A stretch of DNA of 64,000 bases. Origin: Sipunculus nudus (lineage: Eukaryota > Annelida > Sipuncula > Golfingiida > Sipunculidae). Location: positions 29,495,339-29,559,338 of the forward strand of contig CM049316.1 in NCBI GenBank assembly GCA_026874595.1, written 5' to 3'. The notes below the pieces were generated by a model that did not search any database, was not told the DNA's origin, and saw nothing but the letters and a program-made list of their open reading frames with translations. Position numbers and translations under genes: made by a program. Positions 48,701-58,809 of this stretch are shown here, piece by piece. Position 1 is the first letter of the stretch; each line of letters opens with the position of its first letter.

Positions 48701-50627
48701 CTGGTTTTCTTCATATTTGCCATGAATATTCCTCTTTATATAGTTCCTTTGTACATGTCAGAAATTAAGTCAGAATTATATAATTAAAAAAAGTTACAGG
48801 CCCAAACATAATGGATTTTGTAAAAAAAATCAGGAAAGATATTTGGTCACTTTAGAGATGAAGTGTTATAGCTAGCGCCTTTTTTTCAGTAATTAAACTT
48901 TAATTTATCAAAATTTAATTGCATACCAAAAATTAGATCAAAATCTGTTCAATGTTTTTAAATATTGGCAAAAATATAAAATTGGTACCTTAAATTTTGC
49001 CCAAGTTTGACCATGGCACGCTTTTCTCTTGTAAGAACATTTGATTTACTTTTCACAGTCCGTATATATGTAGATTTTATCTGTTAAATTCTGAAATTTG
49101 AAAGTAAAAGCTTAAAAATTATTCTAGTTATTGAAGTTTTTCTGAGGCTCTAATGTATTTACATTTTGAACCTCCAGACCAGCCTTGTCTGGGTAAACAT
49201 ATTAGTGATGAAACACTGCTTTTACAAATATAGAAAGAATCACATGTGGCACCCCCCCCCCCCCCCCCCCCCCCCCCGACTTAACCAGATATGGTAGATT
49301 ACTTACATTCTTTAACCGATTGCTGTTTCCGATCCAATGTATACAACTTTTCCAATCCTGAATTAAGTGTTATTTACAGATAATTATTATTTTGCAAATT
49401 TACATAATATATTTTTAGAAAAAATAAATACAACAGTGTTTCTATTAAAAATCTATTTTCATACTTAAGGACTGCCTAATATAAAAAAAACACTCATCTG
49501 TTTTTTTTTCATATTTACCATAAATATTCCTCTATATTATTCCTATGTACATGCCAGAAATTAAGTCTGTAAATTTTAAAAAAATTATGGGCCCAAACAT
49601 ATGGACTTTGTAAAATAATATTTATTTGGTCACTTAAGACAATGAATATATTTGCCAGATTATTTTTGTATGTAACCAATACATTTACCATAAATAAAAT
49701 GGCACCTTTTTTAGTGCAACAGGGAACCTAGTCAGATCACAAGATATTATAAGCAACAATCCCCCATTCTTCAATTCAGATCAAACATGGCAACTTCTCA
49801 TAGCATAATCTACCATTTCTTCTCTATAGATACTTTTTGAGACATTCTGTTTCCTCTCCTATTCAACAACAACTGCTTCCCTAAGCATATCAGTTTTCTA
49901 CTTTTCCTTGATTATTTTGATTTATTAAATATGTTTTTTTATACTTGCAAATCTCCACTTCCTTCCCCTGCAATTCAAAACATTTGGTCATTCCCAATGC
50001 AATATTTTAGACACACATTCTTGTACAAATTTGAAATACTGATACTGCTATATTTCTTTTCTGCTCAACTGTGTATTTAATACAAAAAATTACATATGTC
50101 AAAATGAAATCTTACAGACCTATCATACAACATTGGTGATACAGTTATATATGTGTCACATTCAGCTGAGGGCTGTGACCCATGGGTACTTTGTTATTGT
50201 TTGCACTGTATCACCGTAATTGTAATGCTGTTTCCACTAGAATAAAGAAAACTTTTCTTGAAATAATAATTCAAGCAGTAATCCAGTAGAAGCCATGTTC
50301 TGGTAATGCAGCAATTTAAAGAACTATTTTCTTTAAGATAACTTTAATTAATTCAAATATAATTAAACCTATCAGTATGCATAAATTGATAATATAAGAG
50401 CCAAATTGTGGATGAATAAAGGTATAATTTAAAATTCTGAATTCTGAATCAAGTGTTATTTCCAGATATTTGTTTTGCGAATTTAAAAAAGATTTTTGTG
50501 ATAAAAAATAAATAATTTTTTTTTATTCATATCTTTTAAATACATTTGTTTGCATAATGTGATGTTATCTTACAAGATTGAGATTTATGATAATGCAATT
50601 AAAAATTATGGATGAACTTGTATATTC

Positions 50628-50662
<35 letters not shown>

Positions 50663-53600
50663 ATATTGGAAATGTATAAAATTTTAAACTTGAAAAAAAT
50701 CATATAATAAAAAAAATGAAGATCTAATGCAAACAATTGTTCATTATTTTCCTGCCTGTTGTAGCCTCCATACGACCACCACCAAATCTGTGTGCCTGTG
50801 GACTGGAGACGTTGGTTACAGTGCATCGATAATTTTAGAGTTTATATATAAATATATAATATATATATATTTTAATATTATATGTTAAAAAATCGATCTT
50901 ATTGAGCAGATATGTACACTGCTGAAATGTCAACAATTTATCAAAAAGCCAACCAATGATAATGGTATATGTAATTATAATTTGTATGGATCTTATGTTC
51001 ACAAACTGGCACATGCTTCAATTTCAACATTAGGAAACTCATGGTCTTGTCACAAAAATATTATTTTGCAAAAATATCTGAATCAACAATACAAACAAAT
51101 AATATCTACCAACCATGGCCTTTATTACCCCTTCCTCTCAGACTTTGTCTCCATTATATTATTTTATAATTTTACCTTTGAGCTCAACTTCAGCTGAGCA
51201 CAGTGACCCATGGGTCCCTTGTTTAGACCTTCAAATGAAGCAGTCGGTCCATTAATAGGATGCAAACTGTTACCGTTAGAATTGGAAACTTTAAATGTTC
51301 TGTACATCCAGGGAGCTTCTAGACAATTTCCTTGGAAAGCTGAAATCAGGTAATAATGACCTATATTTTGTGATCTATGGGCTGAAAACATGATTTGGAG
51401 TATCCAGTGTCAGAGGGGGCACAAATTGTTTCCTTTGATTTCTGAAGTTAGGTCACTGTGACCTGTGTTCTGTGAGCTACCAGCAGAATACCTAATTTTG
51501 AGCACCCAAAAATTCACAAAGGGTACAAATCTTTACTGTTGGAGTTAGAAATGTCTTTCTTAATGTAAACAGAGGTCATTGTATTGTTTGCTTAGATATC
51601 CAGAATAAGGTCACTATGACCTATATTCTTCAAGCTATGCGAAAGAACATGATTTGAGTGTTTGAATATTGATGTATAAACTTCTAACTTAGCATCTAGG
51701 GAATTCGTAGTAAAATCTTCTTTGAAACCTTACATTAGGTCACAGGTGACTGTTACCTATTTTTATACCAAGACAAATTTGAGTGCTGGTTTAATTTACG
51801 GATATTGGCAAGCAAGTTGAGGTGGTCATAGCAGTATCAGAATATATAAACTTTAAATATTAATCATTGCATTGTTCTGTGTGTTATAACTATATTCAGG
51901 GATTATTTTTACTTTGAATTTATTTTTTTTTGTAAACATACAAATTGATTGCAGTTTGGGGTAGTAAATAACCAAAGTTTCATTGTTCTTTAAGAACTTT
52001 TGTGCTGGTTGGTGGGTTGCAAATGAAAGTATTATGCTGGTTCTTTAAGCTGTCCCGGCTACCCCTGACCAGCACGGACCAGCATGGCAATAACCCTGCT
52101 AAAGACTATGGACAAAAAATCACATGATTTTGAGCATACAGCAAGTCATTTTACCCATAGTTCAAGATTTCTTAACAGATGAACATTAATCATTAATACA
52201 TACATCACCTGTAATTCAATTTCAGCTGAGCGTCATGGCCCATGGGCCACTAGTTTTACAATTTACCTGTTATCTTATGCAGGAAGAGGACAGGGGGCAT
52301 TAAATTAGAAGATGAAGAGGAACAGGAGGCAGAGAAGGATGATGACAACTACAGTAAAGGGCTGGAAGCACAGATGGAGGAAGAGAAGAAGGTGAAGAAA
52401 GTGGAGCAAGAGAAGCAGAGAACTGATGATCTTTGGTCCAGCTTCCTCACAGATGTTGGGCAGAAACCCAAACCCAAACCTGCACCAGTCTCCAGTGATA
52501 GAGGTGTACAAGCTCCATCTAGTGTCAAGAAGGTAAAGTTTAGGAGAGCTTATACCGAACCCCAGGGTTAAAGTTTTAGGTTAACTCTATATAACTCGAC
52601 AACCACTTACCCGATTACTTTCATATAACACATATGTATGCCATTGGTGGCAGGGAATTCCCCTTATGATTTGGGGATCAAAAAGTCAAAGGGCAATTTA
52701 ACAGGCCTCCATTGTTCATGAACAAGTCAGGTTAAAATTTTTTTGTAAGGCTCATTTTTCCATTGCTAATGAAGACATTCTAATAAAATCTTAATACACT
52801 GATGAACAGTGACAATACCCAGCATAGCCATTAAATTTCCCCATCTTTTAATTTCTGGACCAGTTATTAGCACTTAACAACAAAATTTGCACAGTGAGGT
52901 CCAAACTCAGCTTAACATTTTGAGATAAATCTTTATAACTCAACAACCACTCACAATATAGCTTTCATATTTCATGTATATACTGTATAGGGAATAAGGA
53001 ATACCCCTTGTGATTTGGGGGTCAAAAGGTCAAATGTCACAGGTCACCTCTGTTCATGGAAAACTCAGGTTAAAGTTTTTTGTTGGGTTTATTGCTCCAT
53101 TGCTAAGGAAGATGTTTCTATTAAACTTAGTACATTGATGTTCTGTGACATTAACCATAGATTAATTAGGTTGGGTTTTATAATAGGCAAAACCCTCAAA
53201 TTTAATGAGATCCGAGGTCACCAAGCTGCTTTAATGGTGTCACTGTGATAACTTAGCAGGAGAGTGATTGATTTTGTTGAAACTCAACAGATATATTAAC
53301 CAATATAATATCTTGCCTAAATTTGATTCCCAGCAAAATTCACTAATATTCAATGAGGTCAGAGGTCCTGGCCTACTTTATGGTGTAGCTACTATCACTT
53401 AGCAGTTATAAAATGGATTTTCTTGAAACACAATAGAAATATTAACCAGAATAATGTTTCGCATAAGTTTCATTCCTGCTAAAATTGATGCATATTTAAT
53501 GAGATCATAGGTCACAAGAAATATGATGGGCATATCACACACCAATGTGGTACTCCTTGTTTTCTGAATGCCCTGTACTGGCGAGCTGTTGTCCTCAGAT

Positions 53601-56600
53601 GACTTGCAAGTGACATGGCTTTGTATTTGTAGGCTGCAAAGCCACCAGAGGTCACCACTGCAGTCCCAAAGAAAGAGAGCAAGGTTACCATTACAAAGGA
53701 GTTTGACTTTGCTGGTGAAACCGTGAGGTGAGGCATTGATTACAGAAAGCTCTACATCTGGGTCTCCCCACCACCTCTTGTGAACACCATAATTTTTTAA
53801 CCACTTTTCATTTCTTTCAGAAAATTTTAAATATAAGTTGTTTCTACCAAAACTTCGGCTGAATTTTAAAATCTGGTGGCCCTGTCCTTCATCTTATTGT
53901 TTTTACGGTTTCGTAAAAACATGATAACTTTTTGAAGCAGAGCATATTCTTTCCTCAAATATGATACATGAATTAAAGTGTTTCATGCAATCTGGAAAAC
54001 TGGTGACCTTGTTCTGTAGGGTCATATCTATCAAAATATATAAATTCTTCAATACCTTAACTGCTTATTTTTTTTTTCAAATTTAGGGATGGTGGCCCAT
54101 GGGGACGGCAGACATTTGTTTGGATTTTGCAATTGTAAATTCAAATCCATTCGAGTGTCATTCATATTATTTAGATGTTTTGTAGATGTGGTGTGTACAA
54201 ACAATCTCAAATATTGTTTCAGAGGTAATAGATTTAGAATATATGTGGAGGTAAATTCAGGGTGAAATATTATGGCGACAGCGAACAAGTTATAATGTTT
54301 TTAATGAAAAAAGCAGTAATGGTGACATCTTGCAAGACACAGTTCAGATGAAAGCATGTTTTGTAAATCTCATAAACATATGTGGAGGAAACTGGAGGAC
54401 CAAGAGTAAACACTTACCTTTAATCCCTGGCATAGCTGTGAGGATGGGTTGTAGTTGAATGTCTAGAGTCTGTGGTTTTCTCTGGGTCCTCAACTTTCCT
54501 ACACACTATTAACTCAGGTTGCCAGTGGAGAGCAGCAAGCATTATAACACTCCACTGTCCTCAGCTGTCCATTTTGTACATGGAGACAACAGCATAAAAA
54601 AGAACTCCATGTATTAAAGAAAACTTTATAAAAAAAGATGCAGGTGCAGTAAGACATGCAATTATTGTTACAGGATTACAAAGGAAGTTGATGCAGACTC
54701 TAAAGAAGCCAAAGCAGAACTGAAGAAGAAGGAACAGAGTGAGAAGACCAGTGAGAAAGCCAGCACCACCAAAACGTTCACACCTGGGTAAAGATAAAAT
54801 TATGTAAAGTGGGATAATCAGATCCAGGAAATCAATGCGTACTGGCATTTAGAGAAATATTTATTTTAATTTTCCAGTGATCAGTGATCTTGAATATCTA
54901 GGAATTTGAATTTGAGGAAGATCAACCCCTCCATGTGACTAAACAACCCTGAAATTCAAAAGGCTTCATAATAACCTATAATCAGTTGTAATGTGCCTTC
55001 CTCCATCCAGCTGTTATAGTGTGCAAGTCACATTATTTATTATTAGGATAGAGATGTTGCAGTAAATAGGTTTTCAGTATATAAAACATATCTTACTTGA
55101 ATCTACAATCAGTATTTATCTTTGCTGACTACTTTATTTGCAGGGTCAGGAAGTTTGGTGGAGGCCTTGGCAGTGTACTCGGCAAGATTAACAAGAATCC
55201 AACAATGAGCACCTTGGTGAGTAGAACATAGGGGGTTATACTGAAACTGTAATATGGATATGTAGGCACTGTCTGACACAATTACTGCTGCATTTAGTAC
55301 CTGTTGGCATTTTGTGGCAGTTGGTTTTCTTAAAGGGGCCTATTCACCTATAAAGCATGTTGAATAAACACCAAAAATAGCTTCTGTCCTTTCAAATAAA
55401 TCTGTACCTGCCAAAATATAGCCTTGAAAAATTGCCATTTGCTTACTCCTTTACACGAGTGTTTAAAACATTGGACCTGGCACGATCACAGATGTCAACA
55501 TAAACACAGGGCATGGTGCTGTGTGCATCGTGGCCACAACACATTTCAGTCAGGAGATACCCTGACTGACGTGGCCCATAAAATGTAATATATGTTCCCA
55601 CTGGCTGAAACAACACTTGTTGCAGCTCACTGTCAACCTCTGGTCAGAGTCAGCCTTCTTATAGTAAACTGACACACATGGAATGTGTTAACAACATGCA
55701 GTGCCGTAACAAGGTGTTAAACAGCTGTATGCAAGGTACTGAGACTGTGTGCAGGGATGGTTTTCCTTAGAAAATTTTGTATATAGCAAACTGTACTGAA
55801 AGTGTGAAAGAATAGGCATAATATTGCTCCTGATTATGTCCCCCTTAAGAAGAAATCCATATGTGCATGGGCAGGGTCGCACAAGTGCAGTGCAGCTATT
55901 CATCATGCCACTGTCTGCATAGTTCATGAAAGCTCTGGTCTCAGCCTGTCTGTAACTAAGCCAATATATAAAACAGAGGACCGGCTAGGTTATTGACGTT
56001 GGCCATGTCGGGATAAAACCACCAGTTGCTGCCAAACACTAGCTTTTACCACTTTTGGTACCATGTGCACATCACAGCAAATGAAATTTCAGAAGTATTT
56101 TTTAACAGGCTGTTTATATGCATAGAAAAATTAATAAAATGGGTGTCTGACTTATAAATTCATACATTATTAAACTATTTTTCTTCTCCAAAAGGCATAC
56201 TTTGGAGGGATTCAGGCCAAAATGCATAGTGGCCAGGGGCGGATCCAGGATTTAGGAAAAGGGGGGGTCCAACCCAGGAGGACTAATGAAATTCCTGAAA
56301 AAAAGGTCATCAGGTTTGGAAAAGGGGGGGTCCAGCCCGCAAAATTACGTCCAAAACCCCTTAAAAAAGGTTGCTTCGGGTGAAAAAGGGGGGGTCCAGA
56401 CCCCCTGGACCCATCCCTTGATCCGCTTCTGGTGGCTGTAGTGATGTTATTATATCTCTATTTTATCTTCAGGAGAAAAAAGAAAGAAATGATCATTCTG
56501 ATTATGACTTATTTCCTGATGCTCATATGGGATTCTCTTGTATTCTTGTGAATATAGGAAAAATCACGGCTTGACTGGAACAGCTTCAAACAAGATGAAG

Positions 56601-56643
56601 GTATTGAAGAGGAACTGCAGATACACAACCGAGGGAAAAAAGG
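41041..56643 (+). CDS. CFDP1: CFDP1 / BCNT (Swc5 homologue), seven of probably eight coding exons
   Basis: Exons 41041-41098, 47942-48074, 52283-52532, 53633-53727, 54674-54787, 55144-55216 and 56558-56643 join in phase into about 270 residues. The order of features matches the family: an acidic serine-rich N terminus with DYVPCG, a lysine-rich NLS-like [11 protein letters not shown], the conserved [12 protein letters not shown] (about 116-127), [29 protein letters not shown], a glycine-rich link and the start of BCNT-C (MSTL, then [20 protein letters not shown] and QIHNRGKKG). BCNT/Swc5 is a subunit of the SRCAP/SWR1 complex that exchanges H2A for H2A.Z. The final exon (usually YIERKAFLDRVD...) is not in the window. 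Introns are swollen by transposons: long-TIR element, intron 1; family A, intron 2; SINE, intron 4; hAT-like, intron 6; DIRS, intron 7. Confidence 0.95.
41384..41392 (+). repeat. 9-bp target-site duplication, left
   Basis: GGGCAGTCA directly precedes the left inverted repeat; the same 9 bp follow the right one at 46433-46441. Confidence 0.9.
41393..41880 (+). repeat. Left long terminal inverted repeat
   Basis: Pairs with 45622-46432. Near its outer end it holds a hairpin, GTGGCTCTGTT-aaatg-AACAGAGCCAC (41404-41430), repeated in inverse form at 46395-46421. Shared text includes 'ggcctaccttggcttaag' and 'cactatgaatacgtataaac'. Confidence 0.9.
41881..41936. repeat. (TA)n microsatellite
   Basis: About 28 TA units at the inner edge of the left inverted repeat. 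Further (TA)n runs in the same element lie at 42461-42509, 42540-42625, 45541-45622 and 45702-45772. Confidence 0.95.
43035..45483 (+). mobile_element. Family B element (copy B3), complete
   Basis: The 5' end TTTTTAGTGAACCTGTGAGC is followed by CGTCGTCCGTCCGCCGTCC. The 3' end at 45455-45483 is GCACAGGTTCCCATT, the hairpin AGGCCTGTAGGCCT and TGTT. The central array has four units of about 280 bp, with GTGGYGCCACCTGCAACC near 44166, 44447, 44727 and 45000. The flanks rejoin ('cccaagcattttt' + 'gttatacaatatag'), matching inverted text at 41985-42010. The join supports insertion between T residues. Confidence 0.7.
45622..46432 (-). repeat. Right long terminal inverted repeat
   Basis: Pairs with 41393-41880. 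It is longer because about 276 bp (45953-46228) have no partner in the left arm. Pairing stops after 'ctgtataaaatg' and resumes at 'gttaaaatagat'. Confidence 0.9.
46433..46441 (+). repeat. 9-bp target-site duplication, right
   Basis: GGGCAGTCA, identical to 41384-41392. Confidence 0.9.
46442..47938. other. CFDP1: CFDP1 intron 1, distal part; no gene seen
   Basis: Single-copy-looking intron sequence. Short open frames lack domains or splice context. Confidence 0.5.
47942..48074 (+). CDS. CFDP1: CFDP1 coding exon 2
   Basis: Encodes (G)[20 protein letters not shown], then [20 protein letters not shown] and TFA plus two bases. The donor is AG|GTAAAG. The acceptor is the tandem GCAGCAG, with AGs ending at 47938 and 47941, so use of the upstream AG would add one alanine. 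It carries the acidic stretch and the basic NLS-like cluster. Confidence 0.9.
48119..50195 (+). mobile_element. Family A element (copy A6)
   Basis: The 5' end TTTATGGCTCAGCTGACT is at 48119, followed by 'cttgtccatctgtctatcc'. The 3' end at 50162-50195 is TTCAGCTGAGGGCTG, then TGACCCATGGGTA and CTTTGTT. The body has about three tandem units of roughly 330-450 bp with 'attaaaaatctattttcacactt', 'ggactgcctaatatcaaa' and 'tatgggcccaaacat'. Its inverse forms the body of A5. A further copy hosts the DIRS element at 62161. It lies in CFDP1 intron 2. Confidence 0.6.
49252..49277. repeat. Poly-C run
   Basis: About 26 consecutive C, the longest homopolymer in the window; its length is prone to sequencing error. 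Confidence 0.9.
50196..52282. repeat. CFDP1 intron 2 remainder with family A 3' ends
   Basis: Two further family A 3' ends in plus orientation lie at about 51183-51224 (CAGCTGAGCACAG, palindrome, CCTTGTT) and 52222-52255. Text at 51230-51760 is the inverse of the 157-bp array unit of element A4 ('gacctatattttgtga', 'aggtcactgtgacc'). A (TA)n run lies near 50630-50660. Their 5' ends were not located, and no gene is seen. Confidence 0.5.
52283..52532 (+). CDS. CFDP1: CFDP1 coding exon 3
   Basis: The acceptor TTATGCAG ends at 52282 and the donor is AAG|GTAAAG. It encodes 83 full codons: [20 protein letters not shown], a charged helix-like stretch ([14 protein letters not shown]), the family motif [12 protein letters not shown], and a lysine-proline run (QKPKPKPAP) ending SSVKK. 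Confidence 0.95.
52580..53520 (+). repeat. Two small tandem repeats in CFDP1 intron 3
   Basis: The first is about 345 bp, two copies (52585-52915 and 52920-53165: 'ataactcgacaaccact', 'gatttgggg-tcaaaa', 'ttcatg-aa-aa-tcaggttaaa'). The second is about 165 bp, two copies (53235-53397 and 53398-53520: 'cagatatattaaccaatataat', 'ttaatgagatcataggtc'). Confidence 0.65.
53633..53727 (+). CDS. CFDP1: CFDP1 coding exon 4
   Basis: The acceptor ATTTGTAG ends at 53632 and the donor is AG|GTGAGG. It encodes [20 protein letters not shown], then [11 protein letters not shown] plus two bases. The phrase K-V-x-I-T-K-x-FDFAGE is conserved in the family. Confidence 0.95.
54391..54545 (+). repeat. SINE-like fragment in CFDP1 intron 4
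   Basis: Resembles the non-tRNA part of the 19611 and 20740 copies: 'gaggatgggttgtagt', 'gtggttttctctgggtcctc', 'ttcctacacac' and 'gccagtggagagcagc'. The tRNA-like head is weak. Confidence 0.4.
54674..54787 (+). CDS. CFDP1: CFDP1 coding exon 5
   Basis: The acceptor TTGTTACAG ends at 54673 and the donor is GG|GTAAAG. It encodes (R)[19 protein letters not shown], then [18 protein letters not shown] and part of a glycine. It is the expected continuation of the EVRVTKEVDA-type family segment. Confidence 0.95.
55144..55216 (+). CDS. CFDP1: CFDP1 coding exon 6
   Basis: The acceptor TATTTGCAG ends at 55143 and the donor is TTG|GTGAGT. It encodes [20 protein letters not shown] and MSTL: the glycine-rich link and first residues of the BCNT-C domain. 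Confidence 0.93.
55217..56557. other. CFDP1: CFDP1 intron 6
   Basis: Mostly unique sequence, holding a 198-bp DNA transposon at 56234-56431. No other gene is seen. Confidence 0.6.
56234..56431 (+). mobile_element. 198-bp non-autonomous DNA transposon, second copy
   Basis: The ends CAGGGGCGGATCCAGG and TTGATCCGCTTCTG and the body ('gggggggtccaacccaggag', 'ttgcttcgggtgaaaaag') match the 15231 copy at most positions. The 5-bp GTGGC flanks it on both sides (56229-56233 and 56432-56436). Confidence 0.85.
56558..56643 (+). CDS. CFDP1: CFDP1 coding exon 7
   Basis: The acceptor GTGAATATAG ends at 56557 and the donor is GG|GTTAGT. It encodes [20 protein letters not shown] and QIHNRGKK plus two bases. 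This is the highly conserved BCNT-C core (LDW-x-x-F, EEL-x-x-HN-R-G-K-x-G). The next exon should begin with the rest of a glycine and a YIERK-like sequence. Confidence 0.96.
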
Positions 56644-56821
56644 GTTAGTACAACTTGTACCACAACATTATATGACATTTAGTGAACTAATTAATGTGCA
56701 TGAGTTTCCAAAATAGACAAATTGCATGCTATCAAATTCCCCTGCCTGAAATGGTCCACCCTTTATTTATGAGTTCCTTTAAGATATTAAGGGAAAACCT
56801 ATGTTTTATTACGTAAACATA

Positions 56822-56980
56822 ATTGTGAGCTGTTTCTGTATTAATGAGAATTTTCTCTGTTAAAGTTTATACGCCAGAGTAAGCCAACCGAAAATTTTCC
56901 CTTATTGGGCCTATTATCGCCCATCCCGCCTCGTTCTCGTGTATCTAGGTCACACTTCCGTTACCCATAATCACATTTTC
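56822..56980 (+). repeat. DIRS left inverted terminal repeat
   Basis: The reverse complement of 61952-62109, identical by eye except for a one-base indel near the outer edge (GAAACAGCTC vs GAAAAGCTC). The outermost parts beyond it differ between the two ends, as usual for DIRS elements. Confidence 0.95.
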
Positions 56981-57116
56981 TTCTGGCGTTCGCCATGATG
57001 GACGTGTGATCCCGCTCTGCGAGATTCGTCCACTGTTGGGTTTGTACTAATGAGTTTGCCAACTGAACTGTAAGTTGTCTTCTTTCCCTTGCCCGCCATG
57101 TTGAACCCCACTTATT

Positions 57117-58800
57117 GTGGCTCTTGTGGTTCTTAATCCCGGTTGGGACTCCCACCCCCCTTGTTTTCATTGCCGCTCCAACATTGACTCCTGCCGTGTT
57201 CCGGCTGATCCTTGTTTTCACTGCCAGACTTGGACGTCTGACCAGTGGGCCCTTCCCGGATTGGGCTCATTCCCCGGTACTTGGGGGTTCACCCTCCTGT
57301 GTTCCATTGTCTGTCCTGTGGTTGTCTCCGTGGGGGGGGGCCGCTCTCGTCCCAGGCCGTTCTTGTCGCCGGCTCCTCGCCGGATTCCTTCCTTATCCCC
57401 GGGGCCGGCTGGAGCCATCCCACTGGATCGCCCGGACCTTCCTGGTGTGCAGGTAAGTGCGTCGGCCCCTACTGCCTCCATTCGGGGCTGCCGGCCTCGC
57501 CTCCGGTTCCTCCGTCTGCCGTCGTTACTTAACAGCCGGCCGGCTCTTTTTTTCAGTTACCATCTGCTGTGCGGCCTGTGGCTCCGGTTCCTGTGCCTTC
57601 CCGGATGGTTCCTGCTACTGCTCGTTCCCCGGCTTCCGGTTTCCAGCCTCCCGTGGCTCCGGCTCAGCGGGTCTCTCTGGCTCCCCCTACACGGGGTTCT
57701 CCAGCGTCCCCGACTGCTCAGTCAGCCGATCCCGCCCTGGCATATGACCAGTGGTCGGCGATCGCGCTGCGCCGCCAGGCTTGGCGTCCGCGCAAATCTG
57801 CTCAGTCAGCCGATCCCGCCCTGGCCCAAGACCAGTGGTCGGCGATCGCGCTGCGCCGCCAGGCTTGGCGTCCGCGCCGATCTGCGCTTATGGACCTGGA
57901 GGCTACCTCCACACAGGAGGCTAACCCTAGTGGTCTGAAGTTCCGTAGGTACAACCTCGGACTTCCTCGGCGTCGGCGGCCAGTTCTTCTTTGAATCCTG
58001 GCCCCTTCATTCGCCCTCCGCCGCGCCCGCCGTGTGTCTGGTATTACTGACCGCACGGGGGATCTCTTCCGTGGGCGCCCGTGGTGGTCTCGGGGTCTCG
58101 CTCTACTGGGGCCCCGCTTTCGCCGGGTTCGGATACACCTTGGTCCCCCGATACCCTCGGGGGTTCCCTTGGGTACCGGGCTCCCGGGCTACCTGTTCGT
58201 TCGCTTGCTCCCTTCTCCTGAGCTCCCTAATGTTCAGTTTGCTCCGCTGCGTCTCGTGTCCGGCCTGGCGCAGCCGTTTGCGGACGTCAATCTTTATTTC
58301 CATCCAGTTTTCCGATCGTCACCTGTAGGATCTGGAGGGGCTCGGCCGGCATGCGTCCTGTATGGTTTACGACTTGCCGGCTGTCCCTTGCTTGCTCGCC
58401 GTTTCCGGACACGCTCACTCTCCCCGCCTTATGGCAGGCTTCTGCCCATTCTGGCGCTGTGTTCCATTCAGGTCGTTGGCGCCCGGTTGTTCATTGCATC
58501 TTGTTACTCCGCCCGGCTTGCATTCAGTCATTTATGCACTTACAGCCGCGGCTTCTCCGACGGAGTTAACCGAGCTTTATTCTCCGCCTTTCCCGGTTCC
58601 CTGCTGTTTGGCGGCCGGTTACGGCCTCTCTTTGACCGCGCCTTGGCGCGCTCGGATCGTCAGGCCTGCCTCCGCTCGACCTCCCTGGCGCCTCGGCCTT
58701 CCTTCAGCGTTCCCCGCCTTCGGCCTCCGGTTGCAGCTTCCGCTCAACCGCGTCGCGCATCTGCTACCTCGTCACGTCCTTCAGGACGTTCCAGCCTTCT
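57117..58800 (+). pseudogene. DIRS Gag-like region
   Basis: Lies where DIRS elements encode Gag. The frame at 57569-57994 gives a proline/alanine-rich chain (for example PASGFQPPVAPAQRVSLAP) with two copies of a 28-residue unit. Downstream, 58362-58847 is open in another frame. Gag proteins are poorly conserved and several frames are open here because of the base composition, so the true frame and start are not certain. Confidence 0.4.
57716..57883 (+). repeat. 84-bp in-frame tandem duplication in the Gag-like region
   Basis: Units 57716-57799 and 57800-57883 both begin 'gctcagtcagccgatcccgc' and differ at about seven bases ('atat' vs 'ccaa', 'aaa' vs 'cga'). They encode QSADPALA, then Y/Q and DQWSAIALRRQAWRPR. 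Confidence 0.95.
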
Positions 58801-58809
58801 CCGCCTTTT

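Noticed and set aside
57115-57456. Hydrophobic 113-codon frame that looks like a membrane protein
   Set aside because: It overlaps the DIRS 5' region; the hydrophobicity comes from T- and C-rich codons, with no domain.
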